A stretch of 64,000 bases of DNA from assembly GCA_963811905.1 (NCBI GenBank), contig CAWETK010000006.1, positions 1-64,000 of the forward strand, read 5' to 3'. This DNA comes from DATFVA01 sp963811905. Lineage in GTDB: Bacteria > Bacteroidota > Ignavibacteria > Ignavibacteriales > Ignavibacteriaceae. Of this stretch, positions 16,100 through 25,679 are shown piece after piece (positions within the stretch are counted from its first letter, which is position 1; every line of letters starts with the position of its first letter). Under the pieces are notes generated by a model, which searched no databases, was not told the DNA's origin, and saw only the letters and a program-made list of their open reading frames with translations. The position numbers were made by a program, and so were the translations under genes.

Positions 16100-19000
16100 A
16101 TGATATCCAGCGAAAATGAAAAGGAAGGATTGATTCAAAAGCTCATCGAGTGGTCAATCAATAATAAATTTTTAGTTATTCTTTTTACGGCAGCATTGAT
16201 TATGGGGGGCATATGGGCGGTATTTACAACCAAAGTAGATGCCATACCTGATCTAAGTGATGTTCAGGTAATTATTTATACTGAGTATCCGGGCCAAGGT
16301 CCGAGAATTGTGGAAGACCAGGTGACCTACCCTCTTACCACTAAAATGCTGTCAGTTCCGTATGCCAAGGATGTAAGGGGTTATTCATTTTTCGGATTTT
16401 CCATGGTGTATATAATATTCGAAGACGGCACCGACCTATACTGGGCAAGGAGCAGAGTACTTGAATATTTAAGCGGGATAAAGTCACAACTGCCTGAAGG
16501 TGTCAGTCCTCAGCTTGGTCCTGATGCAACAGGTCTCGGCTGGGTCTACCAATATGTACTTCAGTCGGACAAGAAAGATCTGCAGGAATTAAGATCACTG
16601 CAGGATTATTTCCTGAAGTACGAACTGTCATCTATTCCCGGCGTATCTGAAGTTGCTTCAGTAGGCGGCTATGTAAAGCAGTACCAGGTTAATGTAGATC
16701 CAAATAAACTTGCCTATTACGGCATTCCGCTTCAGAAAGTTAAGATGGCGATCCAGCGGAGCAATAACGATGTAGGGGGAAGGCTACTTGAGATGGGTGA
16801 AGCTGAGTATATGGTACGGGGGCTTGGCTACATTAAAAGTACCGAAGATCTTAAAAATATATCAATAGGCGTTTCAACGAACTCAGGCTCTCCTGTTTAT
16901 TTAAGTGATGTAGCTGATGTAACAATCGGACCTGAGCTCCGCAGGGGTTTAGCCGACTGGAACGGTGAGGGAGAGACTGTAGGAGGAATAGTAATTATCC
17001 GCTATGGGGAAAATGCTTTATCAGTAATTGAAAAAGTAAAGGAAAGGCTTGCGGAACTTAAAAAGTCGCTTCCTGCGGATGTTCAGATTAAGACGGCGTA
17101 TGACCGCTCAAGTCTGATCGACCGTGCAATAGACAACCTGAAAGACAAGCTGCTTGAAGAAACTATTGTAGTCGCACTGATAATAATCCTCTTCCTGCTG
17201 CATTTCAGGAGTTCGCTTGTTGCAATATTCACACTTCCGACGGCAGTTCTTGCTGCATTTCTTGTTATGAAGCTGCAGGGGATCAATGCCAACATTATGT
17301 CGCTTGGAGGTATTGCAATCGCGATCGGGGCCATGGTGGATGCCTCCATCATCCTGGTGGAGAATGCTCAGACTCATATGGTGCATAACCAGGCAAGACC
17401 CTTAAGTGAAAGACTTCCCCACTGGAACGTAATACTGGAAGCAGCTAAAGAAGTAGGACCTTCAATTTTTTATTCCCTGCTTGTCATCACCATCTCTTTT
17501 ATCCCGGTATTCACACTTGAACAGCAGGAAGGGAGAATGTTCAAGCCACTTGCATTCACAAAAACTTATTCAATGGCTGCCGCGGCAATACTTACAGTCA
17601 CAATAGTTCCCATCCTGCTTGGATACTTCGTAAAAGGCAGGATGAGAAGGGAAGATGAAAACCCGATAACGAAGTTCCTGGCAAGGCTCTATCATCCTGT
17701 AGTTGATTTTGTAATGAACAGAAGATGGTGGATTATGGGAGCTGCGGTTTTAATCGTAATCGCCACATATATCCCCTATTCAAAACTGGGCTCAGAATTT
17801 ATGCCGCCGCTTGATGAAGGCGATCTGCTTTATATGCCTACAACACTCCCGGGTATATCCATAACCAAGGCAAAAGAGATACTTCAGCAGACCGATAAAA
17901 TCATTAAAACATTCCCGGAGGTTGAATCCGTATTCGGAAAAATAGGCAGGGCTGATACACCAACCGACCCGGCACCGCTTTCGATGATTGAGACAACGAT
18001 AAGGCTGAAGCCGCACGATCAGTGGAGGTCAGGAATGACTACGGATAAACTTATTGATGAAATGAATAATGCTATCCAGATACCGGGACTTACCAATGCA
18101 TGGACTATGCCGATCAAAACAAGAATTGATATGCTTTCAACAGGGATTAAAACTCCTGTAGGAATAAAAATTGCCGGGCCTGATCTGAATGTCCTTCAGG
18201 ATATCGGCAAACAGATTGAAGATGCTGCTAAAACCATTCCCGGGACAAGATCAGCTTATGCGGAAAGATCTGTCGGAGGCAATTATGTTGATTTTGATAT
18301 TGACCGGGAAGCAATTGCCCGTTACGGATTATCGGTAGGCGACGTACAGGATGTATTTATGTCCGCAGTGGGAGGAATGAATATCACAAGAACTATTGAA
18401 GGACTCGAAAGGTATCCTGTAAATTTGCGCTACCAGAGAGATTACAGGGAGAATCTTGAGTCGCTGAAGCGTGTTCTGGTACCGACCCCCCAGGGCGGAA
18501 ACATTCCGCTTGAAGAACTTGGAAGCATAGAGGTTAAGAAGGGTCCCCCGATGATAAAGTCGGAAAATGCAAGACCGAACACCTGGGTATACATTGATAT
18601 CAAGGATATTGATGTGGGCACCTATGTTGACCGCGCAAAAGAAATAATAAATGAGAAAGTGACGCTGCCCCCGGGTTATTCAATAAAGTGGAGCGGGCAG
18701 TTCGAATATATGGAAAGAGCATCAAAGCATTTAATGCTCGTTATCCCGCTTACAATACTTATAGTAATTGTGCTTCTTTATATGAACACAAAGTCGATGC
18801 TGAAGACAGGCATAGTACTTCTGGCACTCCCCTTTTCCATGGTTGGCGCGATATGGTATTTATACATAGCGGGTTTCCACCTGAGTGTAGCTGTCTGGGT
18901 CGGCATAATAGCGCTGCTGGGCGTAGATGCTGAGACAGGCGTGGTTATGCTGCTGTATCTCGATATCGCTTATGAAAATTTCAAAAAGAAAGGACTTCTG

Positions 19001-19282
19001 AAAAACATTGCGAGCCTTAAAGAAGCAATATTTGAAGGGGCAGTGAAGAGAGTCCGTCCCAAACTTATGACAGTATTAACAATGTTATTCGGACTTCTGC
19101 CGATACTTATAGGAATCGGAACAGGAAGCGATGTAATGAAAAGGATTGCGGCACCGATGGTTGGAGGAATTCTGACAAGCCTGATACTTGAGCTGACAGT
19201 TTACCCGGCAATCTTTTACACAATTAAAAAAAGAGAAATGAAGAGAAACAATCTGCTTGCAGAAAACTCAGCCGGAATTTAA
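16100..19282 (+). CDS. cusA: Cu/Ag RND efflux pump, CusA-like
   Basis: 1060 aa, normal for heavy-metal RND transporters of about 1040-1060. Twelve membrane helices with two large periplasmic loops. Family signatures: YPGQGPRIVEDQVTYPL, PPLDEGDLLYMPTTLPG, TRIDMLSTGIKTPVGIK, and the proton-relay region with GAMVDASIILVEN and LLGVDAETGVVMLLYL. Of the three methionines that bind Cu(I) in E. coli CusA, those in APLSMIETT and TRIDMLST are retained, while the first (in the segment aligned with KEILQQTDK) appears to be Ile (alignment from memory). It starts 61 nt after cusB and is followed 32 nt later by the metal-binding protein. Confidence 0.93.
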   Translation: MISSENEKEGLIQKLIEWSINNKFLVILFTAALIMGGIWAVFTTKVDAIPDLSDVQVIIYTEYPGQGPRIVEDQVTYPLTTKMLSVPYAKDVRGYSFFGFSMVYIIFEDGTDLYWARSRVLEYLSGIKSQLPEGVSPQLGPDATGLGWVYQYVLQSDKKDLQELRSLQDYFLKYELSSIPGVSEVASVGGYVKQYQVNVDPNKLAYYGIPLQKVKMAIQRSNNDVGGRLLEMGEAEYMVRGLGYIKSTEDLKNISIGVSTNSGSPVYLSDVADVTIGPELRRGLADWNGEGETVGGIVIIRYGENALSVIEKVKERLAELKKSLPADVQIKTAYDRSSLIDRAIDNLKDKLLEETIVVALIIILFLLHFRSSLVAIFTLPTAVLAAFLVMKLQGINANIMSLGGIAIAIGAMVDASIILVENAQTHMVHNQARPLSERLPHWNVILEAAKEVGPSIFYSLLVITISFIPVFTLEQQEGRMFKPLAFTKTYSMAAAAILTVTIVPILLGYFVKGRMRREDENPITKFLARLYHPVVDFVMNRRWWIMGAAVLIVIATYIPYSKLGSEFMPPLDEGDLLYMPTTLPGISITKAKEILQQTDKIIKTFPEVESVFGKIGRADTPTDPAPLSMIETTIRLKPHDQWRSGMTTDKLIDEMNNAIQIPGLTNAWTMPIKTRIDMLSTGIKTPVGIKIAGPDLNVLQDIGKQIEDAAKTIPGTRSAYAERSVGGNYVDFDIDREAIARYGLSVGDVQDVFMSAVGGMNITRTIEGLERYPVNLRYQRDYRENLESLKRVLVPTPQGGNIPLEELGSIEVKKGPPMIKSENARPNTWVYIDIKDIDVGTYVDRAKEIINEKVTLPPGYSIKWSGQFEYMERASKHLMLVIPLTILIVIVLLYMNTKSMLKTGIVLLALPFSMVGAIWYLYIAGFHLSVAVWVGIIALLGVDAETGVVMLLYLDIAYENFKKKGLLKNIASLKEAIFEGAVKRVRPKLMTVLTMLFGLLPILIGIGTGSDVMKRIAAPMVGGILTSLILELTVYPAIFYTIKKREMKRNNLLAENSAGI

Positions 19283-19314
19283 TAATGAATCAGAAACAAA
19301 AAGGAGAAATAAAA

Positions 19315-19872
19315 ATGTTATCAGTTATCTTTAAGCACAGAATATATTTATTCATTGCGGCAGTTATGCTTACAGGGTTTTCCCCGGCGCAGGATAAAAA
19401 TAACGGCCAGGGTGCGCAGAATATGAATATGAATCATATGGAAATGGATCATAGTCGTATGATGCAGAATTCAGATTCGACATCATTTGATCTGCAGGCT
19501 ATAGATGAGAATAATGATGGAAAAGTTTATCAGTGTCCGATGGATTATGATGTTTTATCAGACAAACCCGGTAAGTGTTCAAAATGCGGAATGAAATTAA
19601 AAGAAGCTTCACTTAAAACAGCCGCTGATCACCTGACCAAAAAGGGTTTCAGTGTGAAAGGTGAGGAGACAAGTTCGACAGTACGTGAAGGGGTAATTGA
19701 TCTTAATGCAATAGATGCAAACAAAGACGGGATGGTTTACCAGGATATGATGGATTACAATGTCGTCTCTGATGCGCCCGGAACCTGTCCCCTCTGCGGT
19801 ATGACGCTAAAGGAAGTATCGCTGAAGGAAGCAAAAATGTATCTTGAAAAAACCGGGTATAAGGTAAGTTAA
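19315..19872 (+). CDS. secreted protein with two EF-hand-like/CxxCGM modules
   Basis: 185 aa from the ATG at 19315 with AAAAGGAGAA 6-7 nt before it; an in-frame ATG at 19285 lies before that ribosome site and is less likely. Signal peptide with core YLFIAAVMLTGFSPAQ, a His/Met segment (MNMNHMEMDHSRMM), then two copies of a module of about 60 residues: DLQAIDENNDGKVYQCPMDY ... CSKCGMKLKE and DLNAIDANKDGMVYQDMMDY ... CPLCGMTLKE. Both resemble the C-terminus of the CusB-like protein encoded two genes upstream, including the flank VREGVIDL. Likely a periplasmic copper chaperone or buffer for the pump (inference from context and Cys/Met ligands). Confidence 0.75.
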   Translation: MLSVIFKHRIYLFIAAVMLTGFSPAQDKNNGQGAQNMNMNHMEMDHSRMMQNSDSTSFDLQAIDENNDGKVYQCPMDYDVLSDKPGKCSKCGMKLKEASLKTAADHLTKKGFSVKGEETSSTVREGVIDLNAIDANKDGMVYQDMMDYNVVSDAPGTCPLCGMTLKEVSLKEAKMYLEKTGYKVS

Positions 19873-19910
19873 ACTATCCGGGAACCCATTTAATCGGAGA
19901 AAAACAAATA

Positions 19911-21995
19911 ATGATTGGAAACTTATTAATCACCGCCTCGCTTATAACAGGAATCTTTACTGTTATAATGTACTACTATACTTTCAGAGGATATACGAAT
20001 ACCCTTGCGCTTGCGCGCAGGGGTTATTATGTGATGGCACTATTCGCTGCAGGAGCAAGTGCATTTTTGCTTTATCTTATCCTCACCCACCAGTACCAGT
20101 ATAATTATGTTTTCGAATACAGCAGTAATGATCTTTCGTTCGGGCTGCTTCTTTCATCTTTCTTTGCAGGGCAGGAAGGAAGCTTTCTGTTATGGCTTTT
20201 ATTTTCTGCAGTTCTTGGTTTATTCCTTATAAAAAACCTTTCCGGCGATTCAGCACGGGAATCTTCTTTTATGATGGTATATACCCTGATCGCAGTTTTC
20301 CTTGCTGTTCTGATCAGTCCTTTTCTAAAAAACCCATTCACCTCAATCTGGGCCGATCCAAATTATATGCAGTTAAAATACTTTAACTCATCATATCTCG
20401 GAATGCCGGATCTGCAGCGGTTCATAATGGCTGACAATACCGGGCAGCAGTTCCTGCATACCGGTCCCCAGCTGCAGGCAGTCCTTGCTTCATTAAACAT
20501 CCCGGTTGAAAAATTTCTTATAGCAGGGAAAGGTTTGAATCCCCTGCTTCAGAACTTCTGGATGCAGATCCATCCCCCGCTCCTGTTTGTGGGTTTCGCG
20601 ATGACATCCATTCCTTATTCATTTGCGATGTCGGCGATTTTAAGAAAGGATTATAAAACGTGGGTCAGCAAATCACTGCCATGGCTTTCTGTTTCAATGT
20701 CGGTGCTGGGACTTGCAATTATGATCGGCGGATACTGGGCTTACGGCGTACTTGGATGGGGAGGTTTCTGGGGATGGGACCCGGTTGAGAATTCAAGTCT
20801 TGTTCCCTGGATAATCGGAATTGCTTTATTACATACGCTTATCATACAGAAAAATACGCAGTTAAAAGGCGGAAACGGTAAATACATAAGAACAAATCTT
20901 GTTCTTTCTATAATGACATTCGTTTTTGTAATATACAGTACTTTCCTTACAAGAAGCGGTATCCTTTCTGAAGCTTCTGTTCATTCATTTGTGGCACCCG
21001 GAATGACCACATATCTTTTACTTCTCGGTTTCATCCTTACTTTTACAATCCTTGGTATCGGCGGAGTAGCAGCCAGATGGAAAGAATTAAAAAGTCTCTC
21101 CACCCAGGAAGAAAAATTCCTGAGCAGGGAAACCGGATTATTCTATGGGTCTGCATTAATGCTCGGTTCAGCCCTGATAATTATTCTCGGCACCTCTTCT
21201 CCTATTTTCGGCAGCTCTGTAGATATAAGCTACTACACCACAATGAATTTCCCTCTCGCCATTTTGATGATGTTCCTTATCGCATTTACCCTGATACTGC
21301 GTTGGCGCTCTACCGATAAAAAAGAACTGATCCGTTTAACAGCGATCCACCTTGTTATTGCCGGAGCTGCAGCAGCAGTGATTGCATTTGCAGCCGGTAT
21401 GTCATCAATTTATTTTATGATATTTACATTAACAGCCTGCTTTGTAATTTCAACCAACATCAGCACAATTCTGAAGAGTCTGAAAATTAATTACCTGATC
21501 ACAGGCGGACAGATAGCGCACATTGGTGTGGGTATTTTTCTCCTTGGAGTACTGCTCTCGGGCAACTTTTCCGAGTCAGAGCAGCTGACACTTCCAAAAG
21601 GAAAAGAAGTTAAAGCATTAAACCATACTTTTGTATTTACGGGCTACAATAGAATTATGGGCAGCGATAAATATTCTTTTGATGTTCAGATAAAAAGCAA
21701 AACAAGAACAGTAAAAGCTTCGCCGGTAATGTTCATATCCGCTTTCAATAATTCGCTTATGAGAGAACCTGATATCCTGCCGGGATGGGGAAAAGATATT
21801 TATATATCACCCGTTGGATATGATGAGAACGGAGCAGGAAACGACGGTCAGGGCAACCCGGGTGAAGTGCTGACAGTAGAAGCAAGCATCAAACGAAATA
21901 TGGACCTGGTATGGTCGGGGGTAATACTGATTACTGCGGGACTAATCATTGCAGCATTCAGACGCAGACGTGAAAATTTATCAGTGCAGTCTTAA
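19911..21995 (+). CDS. CcmF/NrfE-family haem lyase
   Basis: 694 aa, about 15 membrane helices. The tryptophan-rich haem-handling motif is present (LGWGGFWGWDPVENSSLVPW) with the conserved context IHPPLLFVGFAM upstream and FLTRSGILSEASVHSF downstream, all diagnostic of CcmF-type cytochrome c assembly proteins that attach haem to apocytochromes at the periplasmic face. No ccmA-E, ccmG or ccmH lies nearby. It starts 38 nt after the metal-binding protein with a GGAG site and precedes a YHS protein, so it appears to be part of the copper operon. The c-type cytochrome gene at 33401 is a candidate client. Confidence 0.88.
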   Translation: MIGNLLITASLITGIFTVIMYYYTFRGYTNTLALARRGYYVMALFAAGASAFLLYLILTHQYQYNYVFEYSSNDLSFGLLLSSFFAGQEGSFLLWLLFSAVLGLFLIKNLSGDSARESSFMMVYTLIAVFLAVLISPFLKNPFTSIWADPNYMQLKYFNSSYLGMPDLQRFIMADNTGQQFLHTGPQLQAVLASLNIPVEKFLIAGKGLNPLLQNFWMQIHPPLLFVGFAMTSIPYSFAMSAILRKDYKTWVSKSLPWLSVSMSVLGLAIMIGGYWAYGVLGWGGFWGWDPVENSSLVPWIIGIALLHTLIIQKNTQLKGGNGKYIRTNLVLSIMTFVFVIYSTFLTRSGILSEASVHSFVAPGMTTYLLLLGFILTFTILGIGGVAARWKELKSLSTQEEKFLSRETGLFYGSALMLGSALIIILGTSSPIFGSSVDISYYTTMNFPLAILMMFLIAFTLILRWRSTDKKELIRLTAIHLVIAGAAAAVIAFAAGMSSIYFMIFTLTACFVISTNISTILKSLKINYLITGGQIAHIGVGIFLLGVLLSGNFSESEQLTLPKGKEVKALNHTFVFTGYNRIMGSDKYSFDVQIKSKTRTVKASPVMFISAFNNSLMREPDILPGWGKDIYISPVGYDENGAGNDGQGNPGEVLTVEASIKRNMDLVWSGVILITAGLIIAAFRRRRENLSVQS

Positions 21996-22034
21996 ATAAT
22001 TAAATGAATAATAACCTATATAAAGGAAAATAAT

Positions 22035-22454
22035 ATGAAATCGTCCTTATTAAAACAATCTTCACTTATTGCATTACTTCTTACATTTCTGCTGACGGCA
22101 GGATTATTTGCGCAGGATAAAAAAGATGATGCAAACTGCTGTTCTGCAAAAGGCAAAGTTGAATGTACAGATCATTCCAAGATGGATCATTCGTCAATGA
22201 TGGGAATAAATGATTCAACTAATGCACATGATGCTGATATAACCGCTAAGGAAGTCGATAGTAAACTTGAAGCCTGGAATGCAGTTTGTCCTGTAAGAGG
22301 CGAGGAAATCGATCCGGAAGCTAACAAGGTAGAATACAACGGAAAAATCTATGGATTCTGCTGCAATGGCTGTGACAATAAGTTTATGGCAAATCCGGAC
22401 AAGTATTCCAAAAATCTGAGTGAAGACGGAAAAACTTTTGTTGGTACGAGATAA
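22035..22454 (+). CDS. secreted YHS-domain protein
   Basis: 139 aa. Signal peptide (SSLIALLLTFLLTAGLFAQ), a short Cys/His linker (ANCCSAKGKVECTDHSKMDH), then a YHS/TRASH-like domain of about 45 residues: NAVCPVRGEEIDPEANKVEY followed by GKIYGFCCNGCDNKFMANPD. The Cys pattern C-x2-(R)G ... CCNGC binds transition metal in this family. It is the last gene of the Cus operon, directly before a strong terminator. Probably a periplasmic copper-binding protein. Confidence 0.8.
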   Translation: MKSSLLKQSSLIALLLTFLLTAGLFAQDKKDDANCCSAKGKVECTDHSKMDHSSMMGINDSTNAHDADITAKEVDSKLEAWNAVCPVRGEEIDPEANKVEYNGKIYGFCCNGCDNKFMANPDKYSKNLSEDGKTFVGTR

Positions 22455-22468
22455 TATAAAAATCTGCA

Positions 22469-22500
22469 GCTCAGGACTCCTGTCCTGAGCTTGTTTTTTT
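22469..22500 (+). terminator. rho-independent terminator of the copper operon
   Basis: Perfect 9-bp stem GCTCAGGAC / GTCCTGAGC with loop TCCT, followed by TTGTTTTTTT. It sits 15 nt after the YHS gene. Confidence 0.93.
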
Positions 22501-22686
22501 AGTGAGATCAAACGGACAATTTTCCCCATCCTTCTTTCTTAATTTCAAAACACCATAGTAATAAGTGAATTTATGTAAGATGGTGCTCAAAAATTCTGTA
22601 AAAAATAATCATCAAAATGTAACGGATATTAATTTGCAGAATTTATTTTAGCATTAAGTTTAATTTTATAAAATGAAAATAAAATA

Positions 22687-24732
22687 ATGGATAACAAACA
22701 CAACACTCATAATCATACGGGCCATAAGGCTGATCATCAGCATCTTCCGGAAAGAAGACAGCTCAATTCTCATCAGCATTCAGGGCATCACGGGCATATG
22801 ATACAGGACTTTCAGAGGCGATTCTGGATCTCAACTATAGTTACTATTCCCATTTTGTTACTCTCGCCTATGATTCATCAGTTCTTAGGTTTCAAAGGGG
22901 AACTGCGTTTTACGGGAGACGTTTTTATACTGTTTGGATTATCAACTTTAGTTTTTTTCTATGGCGGCTGGCCGTTTTTAACAGGATTTATTAATGAATT
23001 AAAAAAGAAGCAGCCGGGTATGATGACACTGATAGCTCTGGCAATTTCTGTTGCTTATTTCTATAGTGCTGCTGTCGTATCCGGCGTACAGGGTGAAGTA
23101 TTCTTCTGGGAGTTAGCAACCCTGATTGATATTATGCTTCTTGGTCACTGGATTGAAATGAAATCTGTAATGGGGGCATCTAAAGCACTCGAAGAGCTTG
23201 CTAAACTTATGCCTGATGAAGCGCATAAAATTAATACGGATGAAGAGATCATTGAGACTCCTGTTTCTGCACTTAAGCAAAATGATAAACTTCTTATTAA
23301 ACCGGGTGAAAAAATTCCTGCTGACGGAACTATCGTAGAAGGAAAAACTACTTTGAATGAATCAATGATTACAGGTGAATCAAAACCTGTTCCTAAAGCT
23401 GTCGGAGATACTGTTATAGGAGGATCAATAAACGGTTCAGGTTCAATAAAAATCAGAGTTGAAAAAACAGGTGACGAAACCTTTATTTCACAGGTTCTTA
23501 AAATGGTTCGTGAGGCACAGGAAAGTAAATCGAAAACTCAGAATTTCGCCAACAAAGCAGCTTTCTGGTTAACCATCGCGGCAATTTCTGCGGGTCTCAT
23601 TACAATGTTTGTCTGGCTCGTATTTACAGGCGAGAGCTTCAATTTTGCTCTATCGAGAACAGTGACGGTCATGGTTATCACCTGCCCTCATGCTCTGGGA
23701 CTAGCAATACCTCTCGTAGTTGCGGTATCTACTGCTCTTTCAGCAAAAACCGGTTTGCTCATAAGGAACAGAACAGCTTTCGAACAGGCAAGAAATCTCC
23801 AGGCGATTATTTTTGATAAGACAGGAACATTAACAAAAGGACATTTCGGAGTAACCGATGTAATTCCTTTTGATAATCGTTATGCTGAAAATGATATTCT
23901 GAATTTTGCAGCGGCCGTTGAATCAGAATCGGAACATCCTATTGCAGAGGCAATATCGAAGTCTGCGGATTCGAAATATACTGTTAAAGATTTTAATTCG
24001 CTACCCGGCAAAGGTGCTGAAGGAAAAGTAGATGATAAAAACGTCAGAGTAGTAAGTCCGGGATATCTTTCTGAAAATAATATTGAGATAAAGGATAAAG
24101 AAATACTGCAAAGGCTGTCCTCTGAAGGTAAAACTGTAGTTTTTGTTTTAATAAATGAAACTTTAGCCGGTGCGATCGGGCTTGCAGATATAATCAGAGA
24201 GGAATCCAGAGATGCGATTGAACAGTTAAATGCCCTGGGCATAAAGACAATGATGCTGACCGGGGACAATAAGCAGGTTGCCGGCTGGGTTGCAAAAGAA
24301 CTTGGTCTTAGTGATTACTTTGCCGAAGTTCTCCCCGATCAGAAAGCTGCTAAAGTTAAAGAGGTTCAGAACAGAGGGTTAATTGTAGCAATGGTTGGTG
24401 ATGGAGTAAATGACGCACCTGCACTTGCGCAGGCAGATGTGGGAATTGCAATAGGAGCCGGAACCGATGTTGCCGTAGAAACAGCAGATATTATTCTTGT
24501 AAAAAGCAACCCTGAAGATGTTGTTTCATTAATAAAATTTGCAAAGGCGACTTACAAAAAGATGGTTCAGAATTTATTTTGGGCAACAGGTTATAATATT
24601 ATAGCCATTCCGCTTGCGGCAGGAGTTTTATATTCTGCAGGTATTGTTTTAAGTCCTGCAATGGGAGCCGTTTTGATGTCACTAAGCACTGTTATAGTTG
24701 CGGTGAATGCAAAGATGCTTAAGATTGAATAA
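22687..24732 (+). CDS. copB: copper-translocating P-type ATPase, CopB type
   Basis: 681 aa P1B-type ATPase that exports copper or silver from the cytoplasm. The N-terminus is His-rich (HNTHNHTGHK, HQHSGHHGHM) rather than carrying a CxxC domain, and the membrane metal site is CPH (residues 333-335), both marks of the CopB subclass. Other motifs: TGES at 229-232, phosphorylation site DKTGT at 377-381, SEHPIAEAI, the hinge VGDGVNDAPAL and YNIIAIPLAAG in the last helices. It follows the terminator of the Cus operon by about 190 nt, so it probably has its own promoter; no clear Shine-Dalgarno precedes the ATG. Confidence 0.93.
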   Translation: MDNKHNTHNHTGHKADHQHLPERRQLNSHQHSGHHGHMIQDFQRRFWISTIVTIPILLLSPMIHQFLGFKGELRFTGDVFILFGLSTLVFFYGGWPFLTGFINELKKKQPGMMTLIALAISVAYFYSAAVVSGVQGEVFFWELATLIDIMLLGHWIEMKSVMGASKALEELAKLMPDEAHKINTDEEIIETPVSALKQNDKLLIKPGEKIPADGTIVEGKTTLNESMITGESKPVPKAVGDTVIGGSINGSGSIKIRVEKTGDETFISQVLKMVREAQESKSKTQNFANKAAFWLTIAAISAGLITMFVWLVFTGESFNFALSRTVTVMVITCPHALGLAIPLVVAVSTALSAKTGLLIRNRTAFEQARNLQAIIFDKTGTLTKGHFGVTDVIPFDNRYAENDILNFAAAVESESEHPIAEAISKSADSKYTVKDFNSLPGKGAEGKVDDKNVRVVSPGYLSENNIEIKDKEILQRLSSEGKTVVFVLINETLAGAIGLADIIREESRDAIEQLNALGIKTMMLTGDNKQVAGWVAKELGLSDYFAEVLPDQKAAKVKEVQNRGLIVAMVGDGVNDAPALAQADVGIAIGAGTDVAVETADIILVKSNPEDVVSLIKFAKATYKKMVQNLFWATGYNIIAIPLAAGVLYSAGIVLSPAMGAVLMSLSTVIVAVNAKMLKIE

Positions 24733-24745
24733 CCGGAGGAGTAAA

Positions 24746-24805
24746 ATGAAATTAAGATTTATATCACACTCTGAAATCAATATAGATCGTTTTTCGATTC
24801 GATAA
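24746..24805 (+). CDS. tiny ORF with a strong ribosome site
   Basis: 19 codons (MKLRFISHSEINIDRFSIR) preceded by CCGGAGGAGTAAA, one of the best Shine-Dalgarno sequences in the window, 13 nt after copB. Too short to assign; it may be a leader peptide or the remnant of a longer gene. Confidence 0.3.
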   Translation: MKLRFISHSEINIDRFSIR

Positions 24806-24837
24806 GTCTAAATTTAAACGAAAGAAAGATAAATAAA

Positions 24838-25065
24838 ATGTTTCATAACTGGATGTGGGGCGGCGGTATGTGGTTCGGATGGATATTCTGGCTTATAATA
24901 ATAGTCGTTATAGTATGGCTGCTTATAAATCAGTCAGGCAGGTACAGGAATCAGAACCAGGTAAATCCGCACATTGATTCACCGCTTGATATCTTAAAGA
25001 AGAGATATGCTAAAGGTGAAATTACTAAAGAACAATTTGATCAGATGAAAAAAGATCTGCAGTAG
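24838..25065 (+). CDS. small SHOCT-domain membrane protein
   Basis: 75 aa. One membrane helix with a Trp/Gly-rich approach (MWGGGMWFGWIFWLIIIVVIVWLLI), then a basic linker and a C-terminal SHOCT motif (DILKKRYAKGEITKEQFDQM). SHOCT proteins of this type are common next to copper ATPases and efflux pumps; the role is probably in assembly or oligomerisation, but not established. Probably co-transcribed with copB. Confidence 0.85.
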   Translation: MFHNWMWGGGMWFGWIFWLIIIVVIVWLLINQSGRYRNQNQVNPHIDSPLDILKKRYAKGEITKEQFDQMKKDLQ

Positions 25066-25679
25066 ATAAAAGACATTAGGCGAATGGTTCTCTGGCTGTA
25101 CATAAACCTGAATGAGCTTCCGGAATATACAGAATAGAAGCATAACGTTTTTAACCGTTTAACATCAACAGATTACATTTCAGACTTCCAATCTCAGATC
25201 TTTTCCTTCAGCCGAAGAGCGATTCCTGTTTTTATTTTACTCACAATTATGTTATATTTGTTCGAAAATTAAACGGGTTCAGGGTCTTTCCTCCTTAATT
25301 TACCCAAATTCTTTCGGCCATCTGTCGGCCTTCTTTCGGCCATCTCCCGGCCTCAAACAACGGTCTAACTCCGATGAAACGCCGGGGATAAATAAGCTTC
25401 TGACAGGCCGCGCGTAGATTTCAGATTAGATATTACTTTTTATTCAGCCCCCTGCGTGATGCTTGCAGAGGTTATCGAATGACTGCAGATTGTATCGCAG
25501 AATTTATCAGAGGTGTGAGCCGGAAGCAGAGCGGATTGAGCGGATTGAGCGGACTTAACGGGTTTTTAGGAATTGAGCGAATTGGGCGGATTGAGCGGAC
25601 TTTACGAAGTTCAGCCATCACAGAAAGTGTCCCCTGATTTAGGATATATTGCCGGTAAAGATTAGAAAGAATCGATTAT
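25066..25679 (+). other. gene-free stretch with short repeats
   Basis: No gene seen. Contains two tandem 22-bp units (TTCTTTCGGCCATCTGTCGG and its variant) at 25309-25352 and, at 25535-25605, repeats of GCGGATTGAGCGGACTTAACG that recur near 56380-56400. Nothing else recognisable. Confidence 0.5.
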
